From positions 1 through 12,904 of the forward strand of contig CAJPQU010000046.1 in the NCBI GenBank assembly GCA_905372875.1: a stretch of DNA of 12,904 nt, given 5' to 3'. Position 1 is the stretch's first letter, and each line of letters starts with the position of its first letter. The notes under the pieces are model-generated. The model did no database searches, was not told the origin of the DNA, and saw nothing but the letters and a program-made list of their open reading frames with translations. Position numbers and translations under genes: made by a program. This DNA comes from an uncultured Schwartzia sp. (GTDB lineage: Bacteria > Bacillota > Negativicutes > Selenomonadales > Selenomonadaceae). This document shows positions 1 through 7,063 of the stretch, one piece after another.

Positions 1-282
1 GCTTCGGCCCATGTGGATGCTCGGGGGAGATTTTATGTCTGTTCTTCTTTCGTCGGGGATGATCGATTTTTTATCGGGGATACGGTGGCCGGGTTGGACG
101 AGGGACGACAGCGGGAAACGGCGGCGTTCATCACCGAAAGTATGGCTTTTTGCCCGGCCTGCCCTGATTTTTCTGCGTGCGGTGGGGCCTGTTTTGCCCG
201 CTGGTATGGCGGAGAACGGCAGGGCGCCGATTTGACGGAATGTGCGCTGAAGCGGGCGTCCTTTCGCGCCGATGTTCGCTGA
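1..282 (+). CDS. Radical SAM/SPASM domain protein, C-terminal fragment (5' end outside window)
   Basis: Only the last 93 residues are visible; the reading frame is open from base 1 and stops at a TGA at 280-282, so the start lies to the left. The fragment carries a SPASM-type auxiliary iron-sulfur segment. A first cysteine (YVCSSF) is followed 11 residues later by a glycine, then comes the cluster CPACPDFSACGGAC (CX2CX5CX3C) and a final cysteine in TECALKRA. This spacing is typical of SPASM domains in peptide-modifying radical SAM enzymes and anaerobic sulfatase-maturase relatives, where it binds a [4Fe-4S] cluster. The radical SAM core with its CX3CX2C motif is not in the window, so the substrate cannot be judged. 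The Cys normally found in the GX4C element is not seen; the text there is GDTVAG. Family call is fairly firm; specific function unknown. Confidence 0.75.
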   Translation, partial: ASAHVDARGRFYVCSSFVGDDRFFIGDTVAGLDEGRQRETAAFITESMAFCPACPDFSACGGACFARWYGGERQGADLTECALKRASFRADVR

Positions 283-399
283 CGATGGATTTACGCTGGG
301 GACGGCAGTTTCGTGAGACGGATAAGGGGTAGCTCTTCCTTTTTTAGCGCAAATGTGAGAAAATAGGAAAAGAATTCTCCCCAGAGAGGCTGGTTTCCT

Positions 400-1191
400 T
401 TGTTTCAGGCAATTTTACATCATCGGGCCCACTCAAGCGAAGACTGCGCTCGGGTGTGCTGTACAAAAATCGAAGATTTCGGCGTCCGTTTCGGATCGGA
501 GAAGATTTTCTCTCAGGTGAATATGCACGTTCACTGCGGACAGCTTACCGCTGTCATAGGCCCCAACGGCGGGGGAAAATCGACGCTGCTTCGCGCCATT
601 TTAGGGGAAATTCCCCATACGGGGCACCTTCACTATGTGGATGCGAAAGGGGCCCATACGGGGCATCCTGTCATTGGGTATGTACCCCAGTATCTTCGCT
701 TTGATGTCAGCACGCCGACGACGGTGATGGACCTTTTTATGGCGTGCCTTTCGCGGCGGCCGGTGTGGCTTTTTTCTTCCCGAACGCTTCGGGCGCGGGT
801 AGAGCGGGGATTGGAGCGGGTACGGGCGGTACATTTAGTGGATCGTCGCCTGGGGGCGCTGTCGGGGGGGGAATTGCAGCGGGTTCTTTTAGCGCTGGCC
901 CTCGATCCTTTGCCCGATCTTCTGCTTTTGGACGAACCGGTATCCGGTGTGGATCATAATGGGCTGGAAATTTTTTACGATATCTTGACGACGCTGCGGG
1001 AGGAAGAGGATATGGCGGTCATCCTGGTCTCTCATGATTTGGCGTTGGCAGCTCGCTACGCGGATCAGGTGGTGCTCATGAATCGCGGCGTCCTAGCCAG
1101 TGGAACGCCGGCCGAAGTGTTTCGGGATCCGGCGATGCAGGCGACCTTCGGCCTGGGGATGGAATTAACGGGGGGAGCGCGGGGCGCATGA
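400..1191 (+). CDS. Metal (Zn/Mn-type) ABC transporter ATP-binding protein, ZnuC-like
   Basis: This 263-residue cytoplasmic ATPase would power import of a divalent metal through the permease encoded next. All ABC motifs are visible: Walker A GPNGGGKST (54-62, Gly for the usual Ala), Q-loop in YVPQ (Q97), signature LSGGE (154-158), Walker B LLLLDEP (174-180) and H-loop histidine 212. The text around Walker A (CGQLTAVIGPNG) and the ABC-3 type permease neighbour indicate the zinc/manganese uptake family rather than an exporter. The start is TTG at 400, with AGAGAGG at 383-389 as ribosome binding site; a GTG at 454 is a poorer alternative. The N-terminus before the ABC domain is rich in His and Cys (HH at 7-8, C16, CC at 20-21). 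From memory, related Clostridia ATPases also carry a CCT near the start. The stop overlaps the permease start by ATGA. No substrate-binding protein gene is adjacent. Zn versus Mn versus Fe cannot be decided. Confidence 0.9.
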   Translation: MFQAILHHRAHSSEDCARVCCTKIEDFGVRFGSEKIFSQVNMHVHCGQLTAVIGPNGGGKSTLLRAILGEIPHTGHLHYVDAKGAHTGHPVIGYVPQYLRFDVSTPTTVMDLFMACLSRRPVWLFSSRTLRARVERGLERVRAVHLVDRRLGALSGGELQRVLLALALDPLPDLLLLDEPVSGVDHNGLEIFYDILTTLREEEDMAVILVSHDLALAARYADQVVLMNRGVLASGTPAEVFRDPAMQATFGLGMELTGGARGA

Positions 1192-2039
1192 TGGCGGCGA
1201 TTTACGAAGGGATAGAGATCCTTCTGCCTTTTGCTTGGCTGGATCACAATTTCATGAAGAATGCGCTCTTAGCGGTACTCTTAGTGACGCCTCTTTTCGG
1301 CCTTCTTTCCACGATGGTGGTATCCAGCCGGATGGTATTTTTTTCCGATTCTTTAGGACATGGCGCTTTTACCGGCATTGCCTTGGGGGCCATCTTGGGG
1401 ATCGTGTCGCCGCTTGTTTCGTTGAGTGTGTTTTCCGTCCTCTTTGCCCTTCTCATCACTTACATCAAAAATCGAAGCAGCGCTTCCACGGATACCGTCA
1501 TCGGCGTTTTTTCTTCTACTGCGATTGCGGCGGGCTTGATGATCATGTCCCGGGGCGGGGGATTCAATAAGTTTTCTTCCTATCTTATCGGCGATATTTT
1601 GAGCGTCGCGCCGGAGGATTTAGCGGCGCTGGCGGGAGTTTTTCTGGCAGTTTTCCTCCTTTGGGGGGTTCTCTTCAATCCCCTTTTGCTGCTCTCCATC
1701 AATCGCCCTTTTGCCCGAAGCCGGGGCGTGTCGGTCTTTTTCGTGGAGAGTGCTTTCGCTGCGCTCTTAGCGGTAGTAGTGGCCGTCAGCATCCAGTGGG
1801 TGGGCCTGCTCCTCATCAATTCCCTTTTGGTGCTTCCGGCGGCAACGGCCCGTAATGTGGCAGCGAGTGTCAAGGCGTATCACGTAATTTCCGTGGGGAC
1901 GGCACTGGTGTCGGGGCTCACAGGATTGATTCTGGCCTACTATTTCAACATGGCAGCAGGGGCGGCCATCGTAGCCGTGGCGGCCGGTTTCTTTTTTGTC
2001 ACCTTAGGATTAAAGGGGCGTTTTTTAGCCGCGAGATGA
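1188..2039 (+). CDS. Metal ABC transporter permease, ZnuB-like (ABC-3 family)
   Basis: This 283-residue integral inner-membrane protein has many hydrophobic helices (first near 25-50, last near 235-275). It is the membrane channel partner of the ATPase upstream. Family hallmarks are SDSLGHGAFTG at 53-63, which corresponds to the D-x-LSH-x5-G element of ABC-3 permeases, and VGLLLINSLLVLPAATARN at 205-223 near the cytoplasmic coupling region. The ATG at 1188 overlaps the ATPase TGA (ATGA), a classic coupling arrangement; a second ATG follows immediately at 1191. The G-rich stretch GGGGGGAG at 1170-1177 may serve as ribosome binding site. Length is normal for the family. Substrate is probably Zn2+ or Mn2+ by family, not shown by the sequence. 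A periplasmic metal-binding protein is needed but is not encoded between 1 and 2600. Confidence 0.9.
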   Translation: MMAAIYEGIEILLPFAWLDHNFMKNALLAVLLVTPLFGLLSTMVVSSRMVFFSDSLGHGAFTGIALGAILGIVSPLVSLSVFSVLFALLITYIKNRSSASTDTVIGVFSSTAIAAGLMIMSRGGGFNKFSSYLIGDILSVAPEDLAALAGVFLAVFLLWGVLFNPLLLLSINRPFARSRGVSVFFVESAFAALLAVVVAVSIQWVGLLLINSLLVLPAATARNVAASVKAYHVISVGTALVSGLTGLILAYYFNMAAGAAIVAVAAGFFFVTLGLKGRFLAAR

Positions 2040-2081
2040 GGGCACGATTTTTACTGACGCATGATGACGGGAGATTGAGAT

Positions 2082-2579
2082 ATGCAAATCAGAGAGCGAA
2101 AAGAATTGACGTGTCAGCTTTGCGGTGCGTCAGAAGCGGTGCGGCAGATCGATTGGGAGAGGGGCGATCTTTCGCCCTTGGCCCTTTGCAGCCTTTGCCG
2201 GGCGCAGCTTTTAGCCGTGTTGGCGACGGAGGCGGCGGCGGAGCAGGGGGCGGCACGTCCTAAAGCTGCGGCCGCAGTGAAACTCTCCCCTGCGGCGGAG
2301 GCGGTTCGTCAAGAGGCGGCGTCTCTGACCGAAGCGGCCTTTGAAGAGAAGTACCTTCCGCACCCCGTTGACCGCGTTCTCTTTGAATACATTCGGGGCT
2401 ACGGCCAGGCTGATATGGACGGCGAGGGGAACGGCATGGTGGTCTTGATCATGGATGGTACGGCCTCGGAGCAGGAAGTGGTGGATCATTTAGCGGTCTT
2501 GGCGGACCGCGGGATCGTCTATCCCGTTCCGGGGAAAGCGGGCTGGTACGGGGCCGATTATGCGTTTCGTGACGATTGA
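2082..2579 (+). CDS. Hypothetical protein with two CxxC pairs (zinc-ribbon-like) and a possible winged-helix C-terminus
   Basis: I do not recognise this 165-residue protein as a named family. It has CQLC at 11-14 and CSLC at 36-39, the spacing expected of a small four-cysteine zinc site. An Ala/Glu-rich, probably helical or disordered linker follows (about 48-88). The C-terminal part (about 92-165) is compact: VDRVLFEYIRGYG, then a TASEQEVVDHLAVLADRGIV stretch that looks like a helix-turn-helix or wing arrangement, ending in an aromatic tail (GWYGADYAF). No signal peptide or membrane segment is seen, so it is probably cytoplasmic. The start is ATG 2082 with GGGAG at 2069-2073. It lies 42 bases after the metal permease on the same strand and is probably co-transcribed, so a role linked to metal status is possible but is only inference. 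Being a real gene is well supported by the ribosome binding site and coherent composition. Confidence 0.7.
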   Translation: MQIRERKELTCQLCGASEAVRQIDWERGDLSPLALCSLCRAQLLAVLATEAAAEQGAARPKAAAAVKLSPAAEAVRQEAASLTEAAFEEKYLPHPVDRVLFEYIRGYGQADMDGEGNGMVVLIMDGTASEQEVVDHLAVLADRGIVYPVPGKAGWYGADYAFRDD

Positions 2580-2613
2580 CGGTGGGAATCTTACTGCTTG
2601 TTTTCAGAAACCC

Positions 2614-2643
2614 TTAACGGATTTGTAACACCCTTTTTATAAA
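2614..2643 (+). promoter_or_regulatory. Possible promoter upstream of the AEC permease
   Basis: TTAACG at 2614-2619 and TATAAA at 2638-2643 are separated by 18 bases, within a short AT-rich gap between two genes. The -35 matches the consensus at four of six positions and the -10 at five of six. A second AT-rich hexamer, TATTAT at 2662-2667, has no good -35 partner. The call is weak and rests only on consensus matching. Confidence 0.3.
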
Positions 2644-2749
2644 ACCGTAAAACCTGGCGCCTATTATAAAGGAATCTTGCTTCTCCTTATTTAAAAAAGT
2701 GTGTCGCTTATCAGGAACGGTTTTGGGCGGAGATTTTCGAGGATGCGTC

Positions 2750-3700
2750 ATGGACATTCAGACGAAACTGCTGATTTTCGCTGCCGATCTCGTCGGGCCG
2801 CTGCTTTTAGGCTATGCGAGCCGATATCAACGCCGCGTCGGAGACGATTTCTTTAATAAAATGATCCTGAATAACATTTTCGTCGTCTGCCCCGTCGTGT
2901 CTTTTTTGAGCTTTTGGGTCATGCCGCTGACACGGGAACTGTTTTGGATGCCCTTCCTTTCTTTGGCACTGGGCTTCGTTCCCGGCGTGGCGGCGTGGTG
3001 GCTGGCTCGGCGTAAATACAGAGACCATCGCGAGCAAGGGGCCTATGTGATGTCGGCGAGCCTGGCCAATTTAGGAACCATCGGCGGCATTTGCGTCTAT
3101 CTTGTTTACGGGGAGCAGGGCTATGGATATCAACAGATTGCGACGCTTTTTCAGTACGTGCTGATGTTTGCGTTCTGTTATCCCTTAGCGCAGTATTATG
3201 AACGGCAAGCCGACGGCCGGAGCGGGAAGAAAGTTTCGTTTTGGTCGATGATGTTTTCCAAAAATCAGATCGCCGTTGTGGGGATCCTGATGGGTGGGGC
3301 GCTCCAGATGGCAGGCATACCGCGCCCCGCAGAGTTGTCCGGTGTAACTCCTTTTTTCATTCACTTGGGGGCTTGGACAGGACTCATTCCCGTGGGGTAT
3401 TCGTTGGATTTTGGCCGAATTCGTCGGTATTGGCTGTCTCTTTTCGATCTGACCGTCCTGAAATTTGCTGCAACGCCGCTTTTACTTTACGGCGTGTCGG
3501 GATTATTCGTGGAAAGCCCGGTGATGCGCGGCTCGCTCCTTATCTTGGCAGCGACGCCTACGGCGATCAACGCTGTCGTAGCGGCCCGGCTTTACCATTT
3601 GGCGGTAGATCTTACCGTGGCGGCCTTTTTAGTGACAACCCTCTTATTTCTGCTGATCGTGTATCCGGTTCTGTTTCTGTTCCTTTCGCCAACAGGTTAG
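2750..3700 (+). CDS. AEC (auxin efflux carrier) family transporter
   Basis: This 316-residue inner-membrane protein has about ten hydrophobic segments and is of the AEC family, whose bacterial members often move malate or other organic acids. The C-terminal half is typical: LAATPTAINAVVAARLYH followed by VAAFLVTTLLFLLIVYPVLF, the last pair of helices of AEC carriers. ASLANLGTIGG in the middle is the corresponding loop of the first repeat. I place the start at ATG 2750, which has GAGG at 2739-2742 seven bases upstream. The frame can be extended to a GTG at 2699, but the extra 17 residues (MCRLSGTVLGGDFRGCV) are hydrophilic and have no ribosome binding site. The gene is flanked by unrelated functions and stands 76 bases ahead of the efflux operon, with no convincing terminator between. 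Substrate is unknown. Confidence 0.85.
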   Translation: MDIQTKLLIFAADLVGPLLLGYASRYQRRVGDDFFNKMILNNIFVVCPVVSFLSFWVMPLTRELFWMPFLSLALGFVPGVAAWWLARRKYRDHREQGAYVMSASLANLGTIGGICVYLVYGEQGYGYQQIATLFQYVLMFAFCYPLAQYYERQADGRSGKKVSFWSMMFSKNQIAVVGILMGGALQMAGIPRPAELSGVTPFFIHLGAWTGLIPVGYSLDFGRIRRYWLSLFDLTVLKFAATPLLLYGVSGLFVESPVMRGSLLILAATPTAINAVVAARLYHLAVDLTVAAFLVTTLLFLLIVYPVLFLFLSPTG

Positions 3701-3776
3701 AGGGAAAGCGATGGTCTGCCGAGTGATTTTCTGTTGAAACTGCACATAAAAAAACAGACAAAGGGAGTGGCTGATT

Positions 3777-5225
3777 ATGAAGATGAAGGGGATGGCCGGA
3801 GCGATGCTGGCGGCTTTGCTCCTTTCCGGTGGAACGGAGGCGGCGGCACTGTCCATCGAAGAGGCGGTGGATTTAGCGCTGGCCCAAAATACCTCTCTTC
3901 AAATCAAAGCCAAAGGAGAAGATACGGCCCGGGCGGATCTGAAATCGGCTCGCGGAAAAAACGGTTTCGCCCTCTCCGCATCCGGCAACTTCACAGTGAG
4001 CCATCCGGACAGCGGCGGTCATACGAGGACCGGTAACGCTTCCCTTTCCGCCTCGCTTCCCCTTTATACCGGCGGGGCCAATGAGGCGAATATTCGGAGC
4101 GGAGAGATTGGGCTGGATACCGCGCGGCTCGCTACGGAACGAGAACGAGAAAATCTTCGTTACAGTGTCATCAAAGCTTATTATGACGTGCTGGAAGCCC
4201 AGCGAACGGTGGCGATTGATCAGGAATCGGTGGACAAATATCAGGCCCATCTCACCAATGTCGAATTGCTCTACCAGGCTGGAAGCAAGGCACGTCTTGA
4301 TGTGCTGCGTTCTTCGGTGGAGTTGGCGAATGCCCGACAGACGCTCATTAAAGCGCAAAATGAGTATGAGGTTCGCCTCATTGTCTTAAAGAATCTTTTG
4401 CACCTTTCCCCCAAGGAGCCGCTTACTTTGACGGAGGATTTTTCCTATCAGCCTTTTTATTCGCCCATGGAGGCTTGCGTGGCTTATGCTGTGGAAAACC
4501 GCAAGGATATTCTCATCGATCGTTATACGCTGCGGCAAAGGGAACTGGCTGTGGATATGGCCCGGGCGGGCTATCGGCCGCAGGCGAATCTTTCCGCTTC
4601 AGTGTCGGAGGAACGGGAATTTCATCCGCGTTCTTCGGACAGCCGTAATTATACGGCAGGGGTTCGGGTCACTTGGAATGTTTTTGACGGCGGGGTGACA
4701 GCGGCCGCCGTTGATAAAGCACAAACAGCGCTTGAGGTAGCGACGCTAACCCTCCAAAAAGATACGGAAGATATCGATCAGGCGGTGCGGCAGGCTTACT
4801 ATGGGATGCGGGAAGCGGAAAAGCGTCTCGCTTCGACTCAGGCGGCGGTGGGCGAAGCCCGGGAGGATTATTACATTACCATGGAGAAATATCGCGCTGG
4901 GCAAGGGATCATGTTAGATGTCATCGACGCGCAGGTGGCGCTTTCCACGGCGGAGATGAATTTTGCCAGCGCCCAGTATGATTACGCCCGCTATCGAGCT
5001 CAGGTGGAGAACGCCGCCGGACTCGCGCTTGGTGCTTCTGAGGAAAACATCGATCCCCGAGCGGTGGCGGAAGGGCGTGTGCGGCAGCCGGGGCGAGATG
5101 TTTCCGCGTCGTCGGATTATCGACGGGCGCAGGCTGTTGTGGATGGTATGGCCGGATCAGATTCGGCCGATGATGAGGTGGTTTCGCCGGAACAAGGTGC
5201 AGCCGGAAATGGGGGAACGCGATGA
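3777..5225 (+). CDS. TolC-family outer-membrane efflux protein
   Basis: This 482-residue exported protein should form the trimeric outer-membrane channel of the pump encoded by the next three genes. A signal peptide is visible at 1-23 (hydrophobic MLAALLLSGG, likely cleavage after AEAA-like residues); no lipobox cysteine is seen. The mature protein starts with LSIEEAVDLALAQN, the usual first helix of TolC proteins. The internal duplication is visible as LLYQAGSKARLDVL (164-177) and KYRAGQGIMLDVI (371-383), each followed by a long Ala-rich helix. SLPLYTGGANEANI (93-106) and VTWNVFDGGVTAAAV (298-312) are the matching beta-to-helix junctions. Residues about 420-482 form a hydrophilic, charged tail beyond the canonical domain. 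Start ATG 3777 has GGGAG at 3763-3767. The stop overlaps the adaptor start. Its presence is strong evidence for an outer membrane. Confidence 0.93.
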   Translation: MKMKGMAGAMLAALLLSGGTEAAALSIEEAVDLALAQNTSLQIKAKGEDTARADLKSARGKNGFALSASGNFTVSHPDSGGHTRTGNASLSASLPLYTGGANEANIRSGEIGLDTARLATERERENLRYSVIKAYYDVLEAQRTVAIDQESVDKYQAHLTNVELLYQAGSKARLDVLRSSVELANARQTLIKAQNEYEVRLIVLKNLLHLSPKEPLTLTEDFSYQPFYSPMEACVAYAVENRKDILIDRYTLRQRELAVDMARAGYRPQANLSASVSEEREFHPRSSDSRNYTAGVRVTWNVFDGGVTAAAVDKAQTALEVATLTLQKDTEDIDQAVRQAYYGMREAEKRLASTQAAVGEAREDYYITMEKYRAGQGIMLDVIDAQVALSTAEMNFASAQYDYARYRAQVENAAGLALGASEENIDPRAVAEGRVRQPGRDVSASSDYRRAQAVVDGMAGSDSADDEVVSPEQGAAGNGGTR

Positions 5226-6328
5226 AGATTGGCAAGAGCGTTAAACGCGCCGCTGTATGTTTGCTTTTGCTCGCCGGAGCCTTTGGCGGATATCGGTATT
5301 ATCAGGGACAAAAGGTCGCACAGGAAGCGACGGCCGTGGAGACGGCAGAAGTGCGGCGGTTGGATCTGAAATCCACGGTGTCGGCGACGGGAACGCTGCG
5401 TCCCGTGGATTCCGTAGAAGTCAGCTCGAAAATCACGGCACGCATCAAGACGGTGCTGGTAAAGGAAAATGAACGGGTAACGGCGGGACAGACCGTGGCG
5501 ACCTTAGATGGTAAGGATTACGAAGCGCGGCGGGAGCAGGCCCAGTATAAAGTTGTCAACGCAAAGGCAAAGTACGACCGCGTATCTTATCTGTACAGCA
5601 TTGGGGCCAATACGCGGGAAGAATACGAGGACGCCGTATATAATTACGACACGGCCTTGAGTAACTTGGAGGTCACCGAATCTGATTTAGCAGAGACGGT
5701 CATCACCGCACCGATGGACGGCGTGGTGGTGGGCGAGCCGCAGACGCCGGGAACCATGGCGGTGCAGGGGATATCCAATCCTACGGTCATCATGCGCATC
5801 GCGGATCTTTCGAAAAAACAGATTCGCGCTAAGATCGACGAGACTGATATCGGAAACGTCCGGGTTGGGCAGACGGCCACCTTCACCGTCAATGCGTTTC
5901 CCGATAAAAAATTCACGGCGAAGGTGTCGAAGATTTCACAGACGGATGTTACCACCAGTTGGGACGCATCTTCCACTTCTTCCGTGAGCGTAGTGTATTA
6001 TTACGTTACGTTGGACGTGGACGATCCTGAGAATCTCCTTTTGCCCGGTATGACGGCGCAAGTAGATATCGTTACAGCGGATAAGCCGGACACGCTGGCG
6101 CTTCCCATCGCAGCCCTCAAGGCGAATGCCAGCGGCGCCTATGTCCTTCTGGTGAAACCTGACGGGAGTACGGTGGAACAGCCGGTAACAACAGGTATTT
6201 ACAGCGACGAATATGTGGAAATCCTCGACGGCCTTTCCGAGGGGGATCGGGTGGAAAACGCCTACAAGGCACCGCAAAAACAGACATCTTCAAGACAGAA
6301 TGACCGCGGCGGCCCGCCGCCCGTGTAA
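5222..6328 (+). CDS. Periplasmic adaptor of a tripartite efflux pump (MacA/HlyD-like)
   Basis: This 368-residue membrane-fusion protein would link the inner-membrane MacB-like transporter to the TolC-like channel. It has an N-terminal membrane anchor at about 9-27, a first lipoyl half (ATGTLRPVDSVEVSSKITARI, 55-75), a helical hairpin (about 99-158), the second lipoyl half (ITAPMDGVVVGEPQTPGTM, 161-179), a beta-barrel (about 195-285, with LLPGMTAQVDI at 273-283) and a membrane-proximal part (LALPIAALKANASGAYVLL). At the hairpin turn R120, L124 and T131 reproduce the R-x3-L-x6-S/T spacing of AcrA/MacA tips that contact TolC. The hairpin is short compared with E. coli MacA. ATG 5222 overlaps the TolC stop (ATGA) and has GGGGGA at 5211-5216. 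The C-terminal tail is Gln/Ser/Pro rich. Confidence 0.92.
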   Translation: MKIGKSVKRAAVCLLLLAGAFGGYRYYQGQKVAQEATAVETAEVRRLDLKSTVSATGTLRPVDSVEVSSKITARIKTVLVKENERVTAGQTVATLDGKDYEARREQAQYKVVNAKAKYDRVSYLYSIGANTREEYEDAVYNYDTALSNLEVTESDLAETVITAPMDGVVVGEPQTPGTMAVQGISNPTVIMRIADLSKKQIRAKIDETDIGNVRVGQTATFTVNAFPDKKFTAKVSKISQTDVTTSWDASSTSSVSVVYYYVTLDVDDPENLLLPGMTAQVDIVTADKPDTLALPIAALKANASGAYVLLVKPDGSTVEQPVTTGIYSDEYVEILDGLSEGDRVENAYKAPQKQTSSRQNDRGGPPPV

Positions 6329-6343
6329 AAGGCGGTGAGAAAA

Positions 6344-7051
6344 ATGGCGCGGCATATGATTGAACTTTCGGGGATCAAAAAAATCTACCAGGTGGGGGGA
6401 CAAGAGGTAGCGGCGCTGGCCGGAATTGATCTCACCATCGATACGGGAGAATTCGCTGCTCTCATGGGGCCTTCCGGCTCCGGAAAATCAACTCTCATGA
6501 ACATTTTAGGCTGCCTTGATCGGCCGACTTCAGGGTCCTACAAGTTAGACGGCGACGAGGTGGCCAATCTCAGTGATGATGATCTGGCCGCCACTCGGAA
6601 CCGTCGCATCGGGTTCGTCTTTCAGAATTTTAATCTTTTATCCCGAATCACGGCGGCGGAGAATGTGGCGCTACCTTTAGTGTACGCCGGGGTCGGGAGA
6701 AGCGAACGGGCCGAGAGAGCCCAGAAGGTGCTGCAAGCAGTGGGATTGGCAGATCGGGCGGATCATCAGCCCAATGAGCTTTCCGGCGGGCAGCGTCAGC
6801 GGGTCGCCATCGCCCGGGCTTTGGTGAATGATCCTCACATCCTGATGGCCGATGAACCCACGGGAAATTTGGATACGAAGTCCACCCGGGAGATCATGGA
6901 TATTTTTGAAAATCTTCACGAGGCAGGACGCACCATTATCCTCGTTACCCATGAGCCGGAGATCGCGGCCTGTGCCAGTCGGCAGCTCTTAGTGCGGGAT
7001 GGGCAGATCACTCGAGACGCGGGGAAGGGTGAAAGGATGGATATTGTATGA
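6344..7051 (+). CDS. MacB-like ABC exporter ATP-binding protein
   Basis: This 235-residue ATPase of the MacB/LolD family energises the FtsX-type permease encoded next. Motifs are complete: Walker A GPSGSGKST (42-50), Q-loop in FVFQNFNLL (Q94), signature LSGGQRQRVAIARAL (147-160 region), Walker B ILMADEPTGNLD (166-177) and H-loop histidine 203. The EPTGNLD wording is characteristic of this family. I choose ATG 6344, preceded five bases away by AGGCGGTGA (6330-6338), a near-perfect ribosome binding site. A GTG at 6335 inside that site would add three residues, and ATG 6356 would remove four. It follows the adaptor by 15 bases and precedes the permease by 12. In E. coli MacB the ATPase is fused to the permease; here it is a separate protein, as is usual in Firmicutes. 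Confidence 0.93.
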   Translation: MARHMIELSGIKKIYQVGGQEVAALAGIDLTIDTGEFAALMGPSGSGKSTLMNILGCLDRPTSGSYKLDGDEVANLSDDDLAATRNRRIGFVFQNFNLLSRITAAENVALPLVYAGVGRSERAERAQKVLQAVGLADRADHQPNELSGGQRQRVAIARALVNDPHILMADEPTGNLDTKSTREIMDIFENLHEAGRTIILVTHEPEIAACASRQLLVRDGQITRDAGKGERMDIV

Positions 7052-7063
7052 GGAGGAGAGCCC

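Noticed and set aside
283..399. Zur-type operator or clear promoter before the metal importer
   Set aside because: No AT-rich palindrome of the Zur kind and no good -35/-10 pair were found; the importer may be read from further left.
2617..2648. Imperfect hairpin CGGATTT/AAAACCG after the 165-residue gene
   Set aside because: It has a mismatch, a 16-base loop and no following T-run, and it overlaps a possible promoter.
2699..2749. GTG 2699 as start of the AEC permease
   Set aside because: There is no ribosome binding site, and GAGG before ATG 2750 together with the first membrane helix supports the shorter form.
3241..3726. 161-codon plus-strand frame overlapping the AEC permease
   Set aside because: It is out of frame with a recognisable membrane protein and its product has low-complexity Arg/Gly/Ser composition without a membrane pattern.
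3731..3757. CTGTT...AACAG hairpin between the AEC and TolC-like genes as a terminator
   Set aside because: The stem is five AT-rich pairs with a 17-base loop and no T-run after it; too weak to call.
3873..4358. 161-codon open frame on the minus strand inside the TolC-like gene
   Set aside because: It lies wholly opposite a well-supported gene, has no ribosome binding site and its translation resembles no protein; it is a by-product of codon bias on the other strand.
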